Positions 35,526 to 45,164 of a stretch of 64,000 nucleotides of DNA are shown in pieces. Location of the stretch: the NCBI GenBank assembly GCA_947458275.1, contig CANGYR010000002.1:186001-250000 (forward strand). The letters run 5' to 3'. Each line of letters opens with the position of its first letter. The first letter of the stretch is position 1. The notes beneath the pieces were generated by a model, which worked only from the letters and a program-made list of their open reading frames with translations, was not told the origin of the DNA and made no database searches. Source of the DNA: Chitinophagaceae bacterium (lineage in GTDB: Bacteria > Bacteroidota > Bacteroidia > Chitinophagales > Chitinophagaceae). The position numbers and the translations under genes were made by a program.

Positions 35526-37145
35526 TTATTGTTTATCCCAAAAAATTCTGCTGGTGAAAACATCTATTGTACCCTGAGCTTTTGCATTTACTTCATTGAA
35601 ACTATACTCAGACTGAGGATAGAACAAACGAACGGGGATAGAAGAAGCCGCTCCATCCAGAATGGATAATGGCGGACCAGCATCAAAACCGACCAATTCT
35701 CCATAAACAATATCAGTTCTTCTAACATCAGTCCATATTTCAAATGGAGCGATTCCATTCAAAGCGAACCATTTTTGTGATAAAATAGTGAAAGTTTTAT
35801 CTGCAGCTTCATCATAATCAACATCAGGATAACCAATATTAAAGTCCATATAATCCTGATAATCCTGAGTAGTAAGTCCCAGGCTTATGAAAGACTCCTC
35901 TATGGCACTGTTCAACAGATCTTTAGCACTTGGACCGGAATTGATGATCCCTCTTTCACGGGCTTCCGCCTGAAGAAACAGGCTTTCTACGCTGGTCAAA
36001 ATCCAGGCATCAGATGCAGCCCCGTTTGGAGTTAAGCCTGTATTAGGTGATGTATTGTTGATTGCGTTGATAGATGACAAGTCAGGACCCAGGCTATTAG
36101 GAAACTGACCGGATATAGCTCCGTAAGGGATACCTTTGTGATAAGTAGAAGCTTCATATACGGCAGCATCAGGATTTACATCCGGTTTCACATAAAATTT
36201 GTTTTCTCTGGGATCTGCGTCATATCTGTAGTAACCGAAACCGGTTGGGGTACCGGATCCAACAGCATAAAAACTAGCTTTTACAAAATCAGCATTACCT
36301 GCCAAGACCCCATTTTCATTGATGGCGTAAGATCTGTAGAAAGGATTGGGTTTAGCAGAAGAGTATCCCGGATTTAATTTAGCGGTTTCTCCGGCTCCCA
36401 GATAACCTGAACCTTCCGCTTCGATGATGGCCACCTCAGCTGCAGCATCAATTTCCGGAACATCATATGTATGTACCAATAAGCGCAGTTTCAAAGTATT
36501 GGCAAATTTAATCCACTTGGTAGCATTGCCTTTAAAAACCAGATCATTGGTGGTGATTTTTTCATTTTTATCTGCACTGCTGGCGGCAGGATCTTTCAAT
36601 AGCGCAATCGCCTTATCCAACTCGCGGAACAAATCTTTGTAAATATCTACGCCATTGTCATACTTGGGGGTTCTGTTGTCATTTCCTTTAAGTGCCTCTT
36701 TGTAGGGGATATTACCGTACACATCAGTCAGCAGCTGAAAGTTGTGTGCTTTCATGATGCGGCAGATGGCTTCATAAAATCCATCCCCTGATGTTATTGC
36801 CCTGTTCAGGACGTACTGATAATTGGAGTTGTTGTAGTACAAATCAGTCCATGGGTTACCTGTTGCAGGGAAAGAATTAGTGAACTGATAAGATTCTTCC
36901 TGCAGATCGTTTTGATAACTACCACTTCTTGCCCAGTAGCCCATCCAGTTTTGAAGAAATTTCCAATCTGAAGAGATAATTCTGGCTGAGCTGGTCATAG
37001 CTGCAGGCAGCACGTCTCTGTAGTTCAGAGATCCTGCTGTTAAATCCTCCGTTGAGGCATTGATGTCAAAATCTGTTTTACAACCGGTTCCCAATACCAC
37101 GATTGATGTGGTAATAAGCGCCAGTTTTTTTATATTTATTTTCAT
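35526..37145 (-). CDS. SusD/RagB-family ligand-binding lipoprotein
   Basis: A 539-residue SusD-like protein (SusD-like_2 type). The ATG at 37145 is preferred over one 33 bases upstream because it gives a clean lipoprotein signal with Cys22 in VVLGTGC. The following residues KTDFD are acidic, as in surface-export signals. TPR-like helices include FYEAICRIMKAHNFQLLTDV and GNIPYKEALKG; the C-terminus has QKWFALNGIAPFEIWTDVRR. It forms the lid over the SusC barrel encoded 51 bases upstream. The ligand is not identifiable. Confidence 0.92.
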   Translation of the reverse strand: MKINIKKLALITTSIVVLGTGCKTDFDINASTEDLTAGSLNYRDVLPAAMTSSARIISSDWKFLQNWMGYWARSGSYQNDLQEESYQFTNSFPATGNPWTDLYYNNSNYQYVLNRAITSGDGFYEAICRIMKAHNFQLLTDVYGNIPYKEALKGNDNRTPKYDNGVDIYKDLFRELDKAIALLKDPAASSADKNEKITTNDLVFKGNATKWIKFANTLKLRLLVHTYDVPEIDAAAEVAIIEAEGSGYLGAGETAKLNPGYSSAKPNPFYRSYAINENGVLAGNADFVKASFYAVGSGTPTGFGYYRYDADPRENKFYVKPDVNPDAAVYEASTYHKGIPYGAISGQFPNSLGPDLSSINAINNTSPNTGLTPNGAASDAWILTSVESLFLQAEARERGIINSGPSAKDLLNSAIEESFISLGLTTQDYQDYMDFNIGYPDVDYDEAADKTFTILSQKWFALNGIAPFEIWTDVRRTDIVYGELVGFDAGPPLSILDGAASSIPVRLFYPQSEYSFNEVNAKAQGTIDVFTSRIFWDKQ

Positions 37146-37196
37146 GTGTTTGATTTTATAATTTAAGTTTTCAGACAAACTGATCTACATCGATTA

Positions 37197-40100
37197 TTAG
37201 AAATGGAATAATACGCTGGCTCCAAAGATTCTTGTTGGAGGCAGGTTATATCCGGTACTTCTACCTTGTGCATTACCTGTGTAAGCTCCGCCACCGGCAC
37301 TGGAGAACTCAGGATCTGTCCAAACGTTCGTTTTAGGCAACCATGTAAGTAAGTTTCTTCCCGATACTGATACTGTAACACCTCTCAAAGTATTCCCTTT
37401 AAATACAGTTGACGGGAATTCATAACTCAAAGAAACCTCTCTCAGTTTCCAGAAAGCACCACTAACCAGGTAGTTGGTAATTGCTTCTGTATTCAAATCA
37501 GTATTCCAGAAATCACGATTATAAATAGAAGTATAAATATTTGTGTTTTCAACATATTTGGTACCATCAAACACTACAGAGTTTGGCCATACGAATGCGC
37601 GACGTCCATATTGTGCACTGCGCGAAGAAATTCCATTATCGTCCATGAATCCACCCAGTTGGTCTACAACAATCTGATTTCCTCCACGATATTCCGCTAC
37701 GGCAGTTAAAGAAAATCCTTTGTAGTTAGCGTTAAGCGTTATCCCGAAGATATCGGTTGGGGTGGTTCTGCCAAAAGTTGACAGATTTGGATTGAGTTTA
37801 GGCATACCGTCAGCCCCTACAATTACTTTTCCAGTTGCCGGATCTCTTTCATAATCGGTCAATCTGAATTTATATACAGGCTGACCCACAATAACCCAGT
37901 TGTAGTTTCCTATACCCAATTCATTTACACCATCAACTAATCTTGTTACTTTACTTGTCTGATAAGAATAGTTCATTTTAAGATCGATATTCAAATCTCC
38001 CAATTTAACCAGTGGAGTCAATTTTAAATCCAATTCAACGCCGCTGTTGTTAAATTCAGCAGCATTCAATTTGCTGGAAGTAAAACCGGTAGTGATAGGC
38101 AATTGAAGATCTAACACTTGGTTGGTGTTGTCTTGTGTGTAATAAGTTGCCTCGAAGTTGATTTTATTTTTCAGGAAACCTAACTCGATACCAACTTCTT
38201 TATTTATTACAAACTCAGGCTGGAATTGTCTTTGGAACAAAGATGCCGGTGTGTTGTAACCTAAAGTAGAACCAAAGGGGAAGAAAGTGGCAACATTGAA
38301 GTTTGGATCCTGTTGAGGCACCAGTGGTACGTTACCCGTTTTAGAGATAGCACCACGAAGTTTGAAATAGTTTAGCCCTTTATTGGAAACGATGCTTGGT
38401 ACCAATTTGTGAAGCAAAATTGATGCGTTCACACCGGGATAGAAATATGAAATATCGCTGTTAGAGAAACTACCTCCGTCTCTTGGTACATTTCTACTAT
38501 CTCTATCATAGCTACCTGTTCCTTCCAGATAAGCCTTACCGTCGAAGTCAAATCCTACTCTACCAAACAACCTTGTCAGTCTTGACTTGGTTGCACCAAC
38601 ACCTACGTTGGGTTCGCCGATACGGTTTTGGATACTAAGGAATGTTGATGATCCAAGATTAGTGCTGCTAACAGAAATATCATTCGTATTGCTTTCGCGG
38701 AATGATTGTCCTAATGTAGCATTGATACCCACCTTTTTAACTTTAGCGTTGAAGTTGGCAAACAATTCAGAACTGAATCTGGTGCTTGAGTTGGCAAAAT
38801 CAGATACTGCCGCACTGATGGTTGTAGCAGAAGCATCTCTCAATGTCAAGTGATAGGCACTTGGAGCGAATGCTTCTCTTGTTCCTTTAGCACTACCATT
38901 GGTAGCAGATCCACCCACACGATAAACGAAGTTCAACCAGCTGGCCGCTTTATAAGACAATTCCACATTACCCAACAGGTCATTGGTTTTACCGTTTTGT
39001 CTGTTGATATCCTTCGCCATGTATGGAGTTCTGAAGAAGTTTACGAGATAAGGAGTGAAATATCCGTTTGGACTTGAGAAGAAATCGTTTCTCCAGTCTT
39101 TGAAACGAGAAAGATCATACTGACCTGGTGCACCTGTTACGTTGTAATAAACGAATGTGTTGGCAGTAGTTACATCATATTTTGAGTTTGTAAAGCGCAA
39201 GTTGAAACTGGCTTTAAATCTGTTGTACTCCTTTTGAGCACTCATCGCCACTGTTCTACGATCATTTTTATCACCCGGTACTGTACCACGGATAGATACG
39301 TTTTGAGCACTTAAGTAGAAATCTCCTGTAGAATAAGAAACATCTGTCTGATTGGTTACACCAGTTTCAAAGAAGTTTCTTCTTCCGTTAGGAACGTATG
39401 AATATGGTAATAATAATTTTTCGCCATTGGGACCTGTTTGGCCCATTTGTCTGATAGAGCCATCAAACTCATCTCCCCAGCTTTGTTGTTCAATTCCATC
39501 AAATTCTCCTTGTCCGGTATTGGGATTTTGATTATATCCTGAACCAAATCTGGTTTGGAACTTAGGCATGTAAGCTATTTTCTCTAGTTGAGTAGTATGA
39601 CTTACCGTAATCATTGGTCTCATCTTGGTTCCTCTTTTTGTAGTAACCACGATGGCACCATTCACACCATCAGGACCATAGATAACCGTTGCAGATGCAG
39701 ATTTCAATAAACTTACATCGGCGATGTCATTAGGGTTAAGGGAATTTAAAAATCCAAGTGGCGTTGGCACCCCGTCAACTACCAGCATCGGTTGGTTGTT
39801 ACCGGTTAAAGACCTGATACCACGAAGTGTGATACGGGTAGTTCCCAATACACCTGAGTTGGTTGTTGCCACATTCAAACCTGAAACTTTACCAGTTAGA
39901 CCGTTTTGAAGATTCACAGGATTTGCCTGAGTTAATTCTTTTGTTTTAACTGAAGCAGTAGCATACCCTAAAGATGCTTTTTGGCGAACCTGCCCAAGAG
40001 CTGTTACAACCACTGCAGTTAACTCCTGCGTATTTCTTACAAGATTTGCAATTGCTATATTGCCTGAAGGCGTTATAGTTTGTGCATCATAACCTACGGC

Positions 40101-40319
40101 AGATACCGATAAAGTTGATGAAGGGCTTGCGACTCTGATGGAGAAATTTCCGTTCTCATCAGTGTTAACAGCATTCTTTGTGCCGGTTTCAGTTACTGTT
40201 GCAAACTTAACCGGATCACCTGGGATGTCTCTTACTTGTCCTGTAAGCACCCGTGATTGCGCAGATGCAAACATTCCTGTAAGCATAAGGACTGCGAATA
40301 GTGGTAATAATCTTCTCAT
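37197..40319 (-). CDS. SusC/RagA-family TonB-dependent transporter
   Basis: A 1040-residue SusC-type transporter. Signal peptide ending FASAQ; carboxypeptidase-regulatory-like domain (about 22-95; LTGQVRDIPGDPVKFATVTE). The plug shows LTGKVSGLNVATTNSGVLGT, TRITLRGIRSLTGNNQPMLV and DVSLLKSASATVIYGPDGVN followed by GAIVVTTKRGTK. A long barrel ends RIFGASVLFHF. It imports the ligand caught by the SusD partner, energised by TonB-ExbBD. The genes are ordered SusC-SusD-DUF1735 as an operon. There is no linked glycosidase, sigma/anti-sigma pair or hybrid sensor, so substrate and regulation are unknown. Confidence 0.95.
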   Translation of the reverse strand: MRRLLPLFAVLMLTGMFASAQSRVLTGQVRDIPGDPVKFATVTETGTKNAVNTDENGNFSIRVASPSSTLSVSAVGYDAQTITPSGNIAIANLVRNTQELTAVVVTALGQVRQKASLGYATASVKTKELTQANPVNLQNGLTGKVSGLNVATTNSGVLGTTRITLRGIRSLTGNNQPMLVVDGVPTPLGFLNSLNPNDIADVSLLKSASATVIYGPDGVNGAIVVTTKRGTKMRPMITVSHTTQLEKIAYMPKFQTRFGSGYNQNPNTGQGEFDGIEQQSWGDEFDGSIRQMGQTGPNGEKLLLPYSYVPNGRRNFFETGVTNQTDVSYSTGDFYLSAQNVSIRGTVPGDKNDRRTVAMSAQKEYNRFKASFNLRFTNSKYDVTTANTFVYYNVTGAPGQYDLSRFKDWRNDFFSSPNGYFTPYLVNFFRTPYMAKDINRQNGKTNDLLGNVELSYKAASWLNFVYRVGGSATNGSAKGTREAFAPSAYHLTLRDASATTISAAVSDFANSSTRFSSELFANFNAKVKKVGINATLGQSFRESNTNDISVSSTNLGSSTFLSIQNRIGEPNVGVGATKSRLTRLFGRVGFDFDGKAYLEGTGSYDRDSRNVPRDGGSFSNSDISYFYPGVNASILLHKLVPSIVSNKGLNYFKLRGAISKTGNVPLVPQQDPNFNVATFFPFGSTLGYNTPASLFQRQFQPEFVINKEVGIELGFLKNKINFEATYYTQDNTNQVLDLQLPITTGFTSSKLNAAEFNNSGVELDLKLTPLVKLGDLNIDLKMNYSYQTSKVTRLVDGVNELGIGNYNWVIVGQPVYKFRLTDYERDPATGKVIVGADGMPKLNPNLSTFGRTTPTDIFGITLNANYKGFSLTAVAEYRGGNQIVVDQLGGFMDDNGISSRSAQYGRRAFVWPNSVVFDGTKYVENTNIYTSIYNRDFWNTDLNTEAITNYLVSGAFWKLREVSLSYEFPSTVFKGNTLRGVTVSVSGRNLLTWLPKTNVWTDPEFSSAGGGAYTGNAQGRSTGYNLPPTRIFGASVLFHF

Positions 40320-40463
40320 GTGCAGTTTAATTATTTGTTAATGAAGGCTAAAAATAAGGATATTTTTAAAACCAAAAAAAAATAACAATTTTTTAATCAT
40401 AGAATCATAGATGATTATAATCATATTTATGGCTGATTAATTTGAAGTAATGGAAAACAGTGT

Positions 40464-42521
40464 TTAAAATCTATATAAAAATTGGCATTTATATTCAGAG
40501 CGAACATTTCCTGATATTGCATCCAATCCGCTACCAACATCACTTTTATCGGAGAAAATAGTCTGTGCCCATCTTAACCAAATAGAAAAACTTTTGCCAT
40601 AGTCGATATTGAAATTCAAATAATATCTTACCCCTTTCCCATAAATAACGGGTATGGAATAATTGTATAAGACATCACTTTCATAAGCATATAGTCTTGT
40701 ATTGTAACTTGATGTCTCAAAAAATAGCAGTCTGCAATTGGCAGATACCGGTTTCATCAACGGCTTGTAATGCAAATCGGCAGATAGCAAAAAACCTTCC
40801 TCGGAGTTATTTTTTACAGATTGTTGCCGAAGCATTTCAACACGACTTCGAAAAATAAAAGACTTATTGATTTTGTAATTCAAATTCAAACGAAAACTTT
40901 TTCGAAGAAAAGGGAGAATGGTTGATAAAAATGTACCGTCAGCCGCATCATTCGCTACTTTTAATTCATACTTGTACCTAGAATATAATTCAATGGAACG
41001 ATTGGGTTTATAGGTTACCTGTACCAGGCAATCCGTACCGAAGCTTTTAGAATCTATTCCATACTTTAACCATGGGAATTTAAACACATCGCAGTATGTA
41101 TCAATCTGCCAGCGGGAATGTGGTCTGATTGAAATGCCGGTGAATAGACCTTGTTCATTATTCACCGTACTGTTTTCAGTAAACGCACTTGAATAAATTG
41201 AATGAAACGACCTGGAAATATTTCTGTAAATAAAACTTATGTCGGTGTTGGATGAGGCGCTCATAAAAAGTCCCGCAATGCATGCCGGAGATGAATAGTT
41301 TGAAATGGCTGCCTCCCCAAAAAAATGAAAATTCCTTACAGTATAACTGTAATCTATACTGTAGTTATTGAGCTTACTTCCTGAAAATTGAAATAAATTG
41401 TAGGGTTTTGAATCTTTGATTAACGGTATATCAAAAGCATGTTGAATAGCATTTAAAGCAAGATGCCCCTTTTTAAATAAAAATTTTAGATTCCCTCCGA
41501 AGGTGATTTTTTTCACCACTGATTTATCGGCCAGTTCGGCATCGGTTCTATGCAGACCGGATGTTTGTAATGAGGTAATAAACTTTGATTCAGGATTTAA
41601 ACTGTCTTTTATGAGATTCCCATCCAGTCTTCTGTAAGAAACAAAAAATCCGAATGATACATTTTTAAACCCAATAATAGCTCCTGCTCCTCTATGAAAA
41701 TTTGTCTCCCCAAATGAATTGTAAGGCCTTAGTAATGGCGACTGTCGCTTGGCAGAAAATAAGTCTACTCCTTTTTTAAAAGCAAGCCCCTGGCACTGAA
41801 TCAACCCCTGCCCCATCACAACACTGTAATCACCTATAACCAATGCTTTTATACAACCAATATTTTTTACCATTAAATGAGCAGAATAAAAATCAAACCC
41901 TTTACGCTGGCTATTTTTAAAAAATTCTTCCCCAGGATCTTTTTCAGCAACGATTCCATACTGAAGGAGATTTTTATAGTTATACTTGAATCTGATAGCC
42001 AGTCGCTGTGGTGAACCCGCATATCCATTGTCCGAGGAATCAGGATTGATAAAAAAGCCTTTTGATTTTTCAACTATCCGATTTGTTCTTGCCATGAAAC
42101 TATATTCGCCCATCTTAAATCGCTCCCTGAAAATATTTTTTAAGTTTACCGGAGTTGATGTTGAAATAAATGGTTTTAACTTTCTGATGGTTTCAGTATC
42201 CCAATATGGTACCGCCTGCAGTTCATAAAAGTTTATGAAAAAACCAAAAAGCTTTCTATATGAAATCAGATTTTCAATTTGTAATGGATGTAGGAGCAAT
42301 AGCTCACTCAACTCCTCTCCGGTTGCAGTATTTAAATTAATTGGATTTTTTTTGAAGACCTCTAATTGCTGAATGAAATAATCATCTTCATCAGCCGAAA
42401 CGGATTCACTGATATTTTCCAATGCTTGTTGTAAAGAAGTTGCTGAATCAAAAGGATTGACCGATTGACAAAAACCAATAAAAGAAAAAAATGTCATCAA
42501 TAAAAAGAATACTCCTCTCAT
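40464..42521 (-). CDS. helix-hairpin-helix domain fused to an outer-membrane barrel-like domain
   Basis: A 685-residue exported protein. The ATG at 42521 overlaps the stop of the upstream gene as ATGA, which fixes the start, and gives the signal peptide MRGVFFLLMTFFSFIGFCQS. Residues about 61-119 hold a ComEA-like helix-hairpin-helix region (INLNTATGEELSELLLLHP and LFGFFINFYELQAVPYW). The remaining 560 residues are aromatic, alternating strands typical of an outer-membrane barrel, ending GNVRSEYKCQFLYRF. Such HhH-barrel fusions are widespread but uncharacterised in Bacteroidota. A role in DNA binding at the periplasmic side of the outer membrane is inference. Confidence 0.75.
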   Translation of the reverse strand: MRGVFFLLMTFFSFIGFCQSVNPFDSATSLQQALENISESVSADEDDYFIQQLEVFKKNPINLNTATGEELSELLLLHPLQIENLISYRKLFGFFINFYELQAVPYWDTETIRKLKPFISTSTPVNLKNIFRERFKMGEYSFMARTNRIVEKSKGFFINPDSSDNGYAGSPQRLAIRFKYNYKNLLQYGIVAEKDPGEEFFKNSQRKGFDFYSAHLMVKNIGCIKALVIGDYSVVMGQGLIQCQGLAFKKGVDLFSAKRQSPLLRPYNSFGETNFHRGAGAIIGFKNVSFGFFVSYRRLDGNLIKDSLNPESKFITSLQTSGLHRTDAELADKSVVKKITFGGNLKFLFKKGHLALNAIQHAFDIPLIKDSKPYNLFQFSGSKLNNYSIDYSYTVRNFHFFGEAAISNYSSPACIAGLFMSASSNTDISFIYRNISRSFHSIYSSAFTENSTVNNEQGLFTGISIRPHSRWQIDTYCDVFKFPWLKYGIDSKSFGTDCLVQVTYKPNRSIELYSRYKYELKVANDAADGTFLSTILPFLRKSFRLNLNYKINKSFIFRSRVEMLRQQSVKNNSEEGFLLSADLHYKPLMKPVSANCRLLFFETSSYNTRLYAYESDVLYNYSIPVIYGKGVRYYLNFNIDYGKSFSIWLRWAQTIFSDKSDVGSGLDAISGNVRSEYKCQFLYRF

Positions 42522-43366
42522 TTTTTCTTTGTGACAGTGTTTAACAATACAGAAATCCCGGGAGTAATGCCAAGCTGAGGGTGTGAGCTGCAATGGACTG
42601 CCATCCTGATTTTTCCGGAAGTAATCCCTGCAACAAAGCAGATTCGCTGAAGGTTATTTATATAACAAAACCTTGTAAAGAATTTTTTTCTGTACTGATA
42701 TTGAAAGCCCACCTGAACGGAAACAGGCATACCTTCTTCTTTCAGCATTTCTGCACTTATATGAAAATCATCAGAAGCATCATACCCTACTCCGAACTTG
42801 TAAACACCTGGAACTCGGCCTTCTTTTTTAGAGGCAATGATAAGGCCGGCAGGATTGTACAAATGAATGCCAACATTTAAAACCGGAGTGAGATGAATCA
42901 ATACGCCTGACTCGAAATTTAAATTTATTTTCCTGTTGTATAACATCGCTTTTTCGGTATTAAAATTTATTTGGGCCCCTATATCTATTTTATCTGACAA
43001 CTTCTTACCGGCTGCTAAACCAAGAGAAAAGTCATTAAAATTTTTCATCCCGGTATAATTAAATTGTACACCGAAATTTATATTCCTCCCTTTTGTTACA
43101 AAAACCATTTGATGAGATGAATAATTTTTTATCAAAAATCTTTGCTCCGAAAAAAAACCTACTCCTGAGTTATTGATACCGGCAAGGCTGGCCTGATTGC
43201 CCACAAAAGAAAAGGCATCTTGTTGTTTTTTGCTGTATGCACAAAAAGAGTTTGACGGCATGCTCAGATTGTTTCTGAAAGATTGAGCTGCACAGAATAT
43301 TCCTGATTGAATGTAAAAAATCAACAGCAAAAATATTGTCCTCAATATCTTAAATTTTAGGGGCAA
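42518..43366 (-). CDS. outer-membrane barrel-like protein, partner of the HhH-barrel
   Basis: A 282-residue exported protein. The signal peptide is FLLLIFYIQSGIFCAAQ. The body is beta-rich, with SFVGNQASLAGINNSGVGFF near the start, then repeated strand pairs (NINFGVQFNYTG, FSLGLAAGKKLSDKIDIGAQ, SVQVGFQYQYRKKFFTRFCY). The early 'NQA-LAG-N' segment recalls the PorV/PorQ group of barrels, but the length is shorter and I do not assign it there. It is translationally coupled (ATGA) to the HhH-barrel gene, so the two probably act together. Function unknown. Confidence 0.65.
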   Translation of the reverse strand: MPLKFKILRTIFLLLIFYIQSGIFCAAQSFRNNLSMPSNSFCAYSKKQQDAFSFVGNQASLAGINNSGVGFFSEQRFLIKNYSSHQMVFVTKGRNINFGVQFNYTGMKNFNDFSLGLAAGKKLSDKIDIGAQINFNTEKAMLYNRKINLNFESGVLIHLTPVLNVGIHLYNPAGLIIASKKEGRVPGVYKFGVGYDASDDFHISAEMLKEEGMPVSVQVGFQYQYRKKFFTRFCYINNLQRICFVAGITSGKIRMAVHCSSHPQLGITPGISVLLNTVTKKK

Positions 43367-43479
43367 ATTATATCTGCTATTATCTTTAAAAAAGAGGTTT
43401 GCCGCCGGAAAAATTGATTTTTTAACCCTTACTGAAGAAGATAAACACCTGAGGATACAGCAAATCCGTTTTACTTAAT

Positions 43480-43487
43480 TAAATTTG
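43480..43487 (+). promoter_or_regulatory. putative -7 box of folD
   Basis: TAAATTTG matches TAnnTTTG, 44 bases before the folD ATG; no -33 TTG at the usual distance. Confidence 0.4.
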
Positions 43488-43531
43488 CAACTTCAGTTAC
43501 TTCATACAAAATACAATTCATCAAAATCAAC

Positions 43532-44410
43532 ATGCAGTTATTAGACGGCAAAATAGTATCGCAGGCAGTAAAAGACAGTCTTAAGGAAAAAGTGCTTGCA
43601 TTAAAACAACAGCAAAAAAGAGCGCCACATCTTGCTGCTATCTTGGTGGGCAGCAATGGAGCCAGCGAGACGTATGTTGCCAGTAAAATTAAAAACTGCG
43701 AAGAAATTGGATTTGACAGTACACTGGTTCGTTTTGACACTGATGTAGAGGAGGAAATTTTACTAAAAAAAATAGAGGAGCTAAACAATGATGATTCCAT
43801 TGACGGTATTTTGGTTCAACTTCCGCTTCCGAAACACATTCAGGAATCTAAAATAATCAACTTAATTAATCCGGATAAAGATGTGGATGGATTTCATCCT
43901 GTGAGCACCGGCAAAATGGTACTTGGACTGCCTTCATTTATTCCGGCCACTCCATATGGAATAATGCTGATGTTGGAGCATTACAAGATTGAAACATCCG
44001 GCAAGCATGCAGTGGTTATTGGAAGAAGTAACATTGTAGGACGACCAATCAGTATATTATTGAGCCAGGATGGCAAGTATGGAAACTGTACGGTAACGGT
44101 ATGCCATAGCCGAACAAAAAATCTCAAAGAAATTTGTCTGCAGGCCGATATCATCGTAGCAGCTTTAGGCAAACCGGGGTTTCTTAAAGCAGATATGGTT
44201 AAAGAAAATGCCGTGGTAATTGATGTGGGGATTACGCGCGTAAAAGATGATTCAAAAAAAGCAGGTTTTTCCATAAAAGGAGATGTGGACTTCGATGAGG
44301 TTGCTCCTACATGCAGTTACATAACACCTGTACCGGGTGGTGTGGGATTAATGACAATTGCTGCATTACTTAAAAACACCCTCTATGCTTATTCTTCTAA
44401 AGGCAACTAA
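43532..44410 (+). CDS. folD: bifunctional methylenetetrahydrofolate dehydrogenase/cyclohydrolase
   Basis: A 292-residue FolD that interconverts 5,10-methylene-, methenyl- and 10-formyl-tetrahydrofolate with NADP. Catalytic Tyr48 and Lys52 are in [23 protein letters not shown] and [18 protein letters not shown] bind folate; the Rossmann part has [16 protein letters not shown] and the closing [11 protein letters not shown]. Length is normal. It lies 17 bases upstream of queE on the same strand, so the two may be cotranscribed. Confidence 0.97.
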   Translation: MQLLDGKIVSQAVKDSLKEKVLALKQQQKRAPHLAAILVGSNGASETYVASKIKNCEEIGFDSTLVRFDTDVEEEILLKKIEELNNDDSIDGILVQLPLPKHIQESKIINLINPDKDVDGFHPVSTGKMVLGLPSFIPATPYGIMLMLEHYKIETSGKHAVVIGRSNIVGRPISILLSQDGKYGNCTVTVCHSRTKNLKEICLQADIIVAALGKPGFLKADMVKENAVVIDVGITRVKDDSKKAGFSIKGDVDFDEVAPTCSYITPVPGGVGLMTIAALLKNTLYAYSSKGN

Positions 44411-44427
44411 TATTAAACAGCAATAAC

Positions 44428-45075
44428 TTGATTTACACCGATAAAAATATCTCCTCCCTGCTTCCTGTCATGGAGCATTTTTATACCATACAAGGAGAAG
44501 CATACCATCAGGGCAGAGCTGCCTATTTTGTCAGACTGGGAGGCTGTGATGTAGGCTGTGTTTGGTGTGATGTGAAAGAAAGCTGGGATACTGAGTCTCA
44601 TCCAAAAATGACTGTCGAAGAAATTGTACATACCATTACAGCCAACAGAGACACAAATACAAAATATAAAAAAAGCAATCTTGTCGTAATTACAGGCGGA
44701 GAGCCGCTGATGCACAACCTTAATGACCTGACAGCAGTTTTGCAGGAACAGGGATTTGAAACAAACATTGAAACTTCCGGCGCTCACCCTTTAAGCGGCA
44801 GCTGGGACTGGATATGCCTTTCTCCCAAAAAATTCAAAGCTCCTCTGCCCGAAATACTGCCATTGGCAAACGAATTGAAAATTGTCATTTTCAACAAATC
44901 AGATTTTGAATGGGCAGAACACTATGCGTCATTGGTAAGTGATGATTGCAAGTTGTATCTCCAGCCGGAATGGGACAAATCTTCTTCTGTCACTCCTCTG
45001 ATTGTTGATTACATCAAACAAAATCCTCAATGGCAATTGTCGATTCAGATACATAAATATATTAATGTCCCCTAG
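44428..45075 (+). CDS. queE: 7-carboxy-7-deazaguanine synthase
   Basis: A 215-residue radical SAM enzyme making CDG, the ring-contraction step toward queuosine and other 7-deazaguanines. The cluster cysteines C40, C44 and C47 sit in GGCDVGCVWCD; this is CX3CX2C. PVMEHFYTIQGE and VVITGGEPLMHNL are typical. Translation seems to start at TTG (44428), since the next Met (residue 15) is inside the conserved PVMEHFYTIQGE segment. No queC, queD or queF is adjacent in this window. Confidence 0.93.
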   Translation: MIYTDKNISSLLPVMEHFYTIQGEAYHQGRAAYFVRLGGCDVGCVWCDVKESWDTESHPKMTVEEIVHTITANRDTNTKYKKSNLVVITGGEPLMHNLNDLTAVLQEQGFETNIETSGAHPLSGSWDWICLSPKKFKAPLPEILPLANELKIVIFNKSDFEWAEHYASLVSDDCKLYLQPEWDKSSSVTPLIVDYIKQNPQWQLSIQIHKYINVP

Positions 45076-45164
45076 TAAGCGACATGTTGAATTTTTAACG
45101 GTTCAGAAACACAAGCAATCGGATTATATAATATCTTCATAGAAATATAATCAATCTGCCATCA

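Noticed and set aside
40400..40420. Short AATCAT-AG-ATGATT palindrome upstream of susC as an operator
   Set aside because: Six-base arms of A/T-rich sequence in an AT-rich spacer are expected by chance and no second copy was seen.
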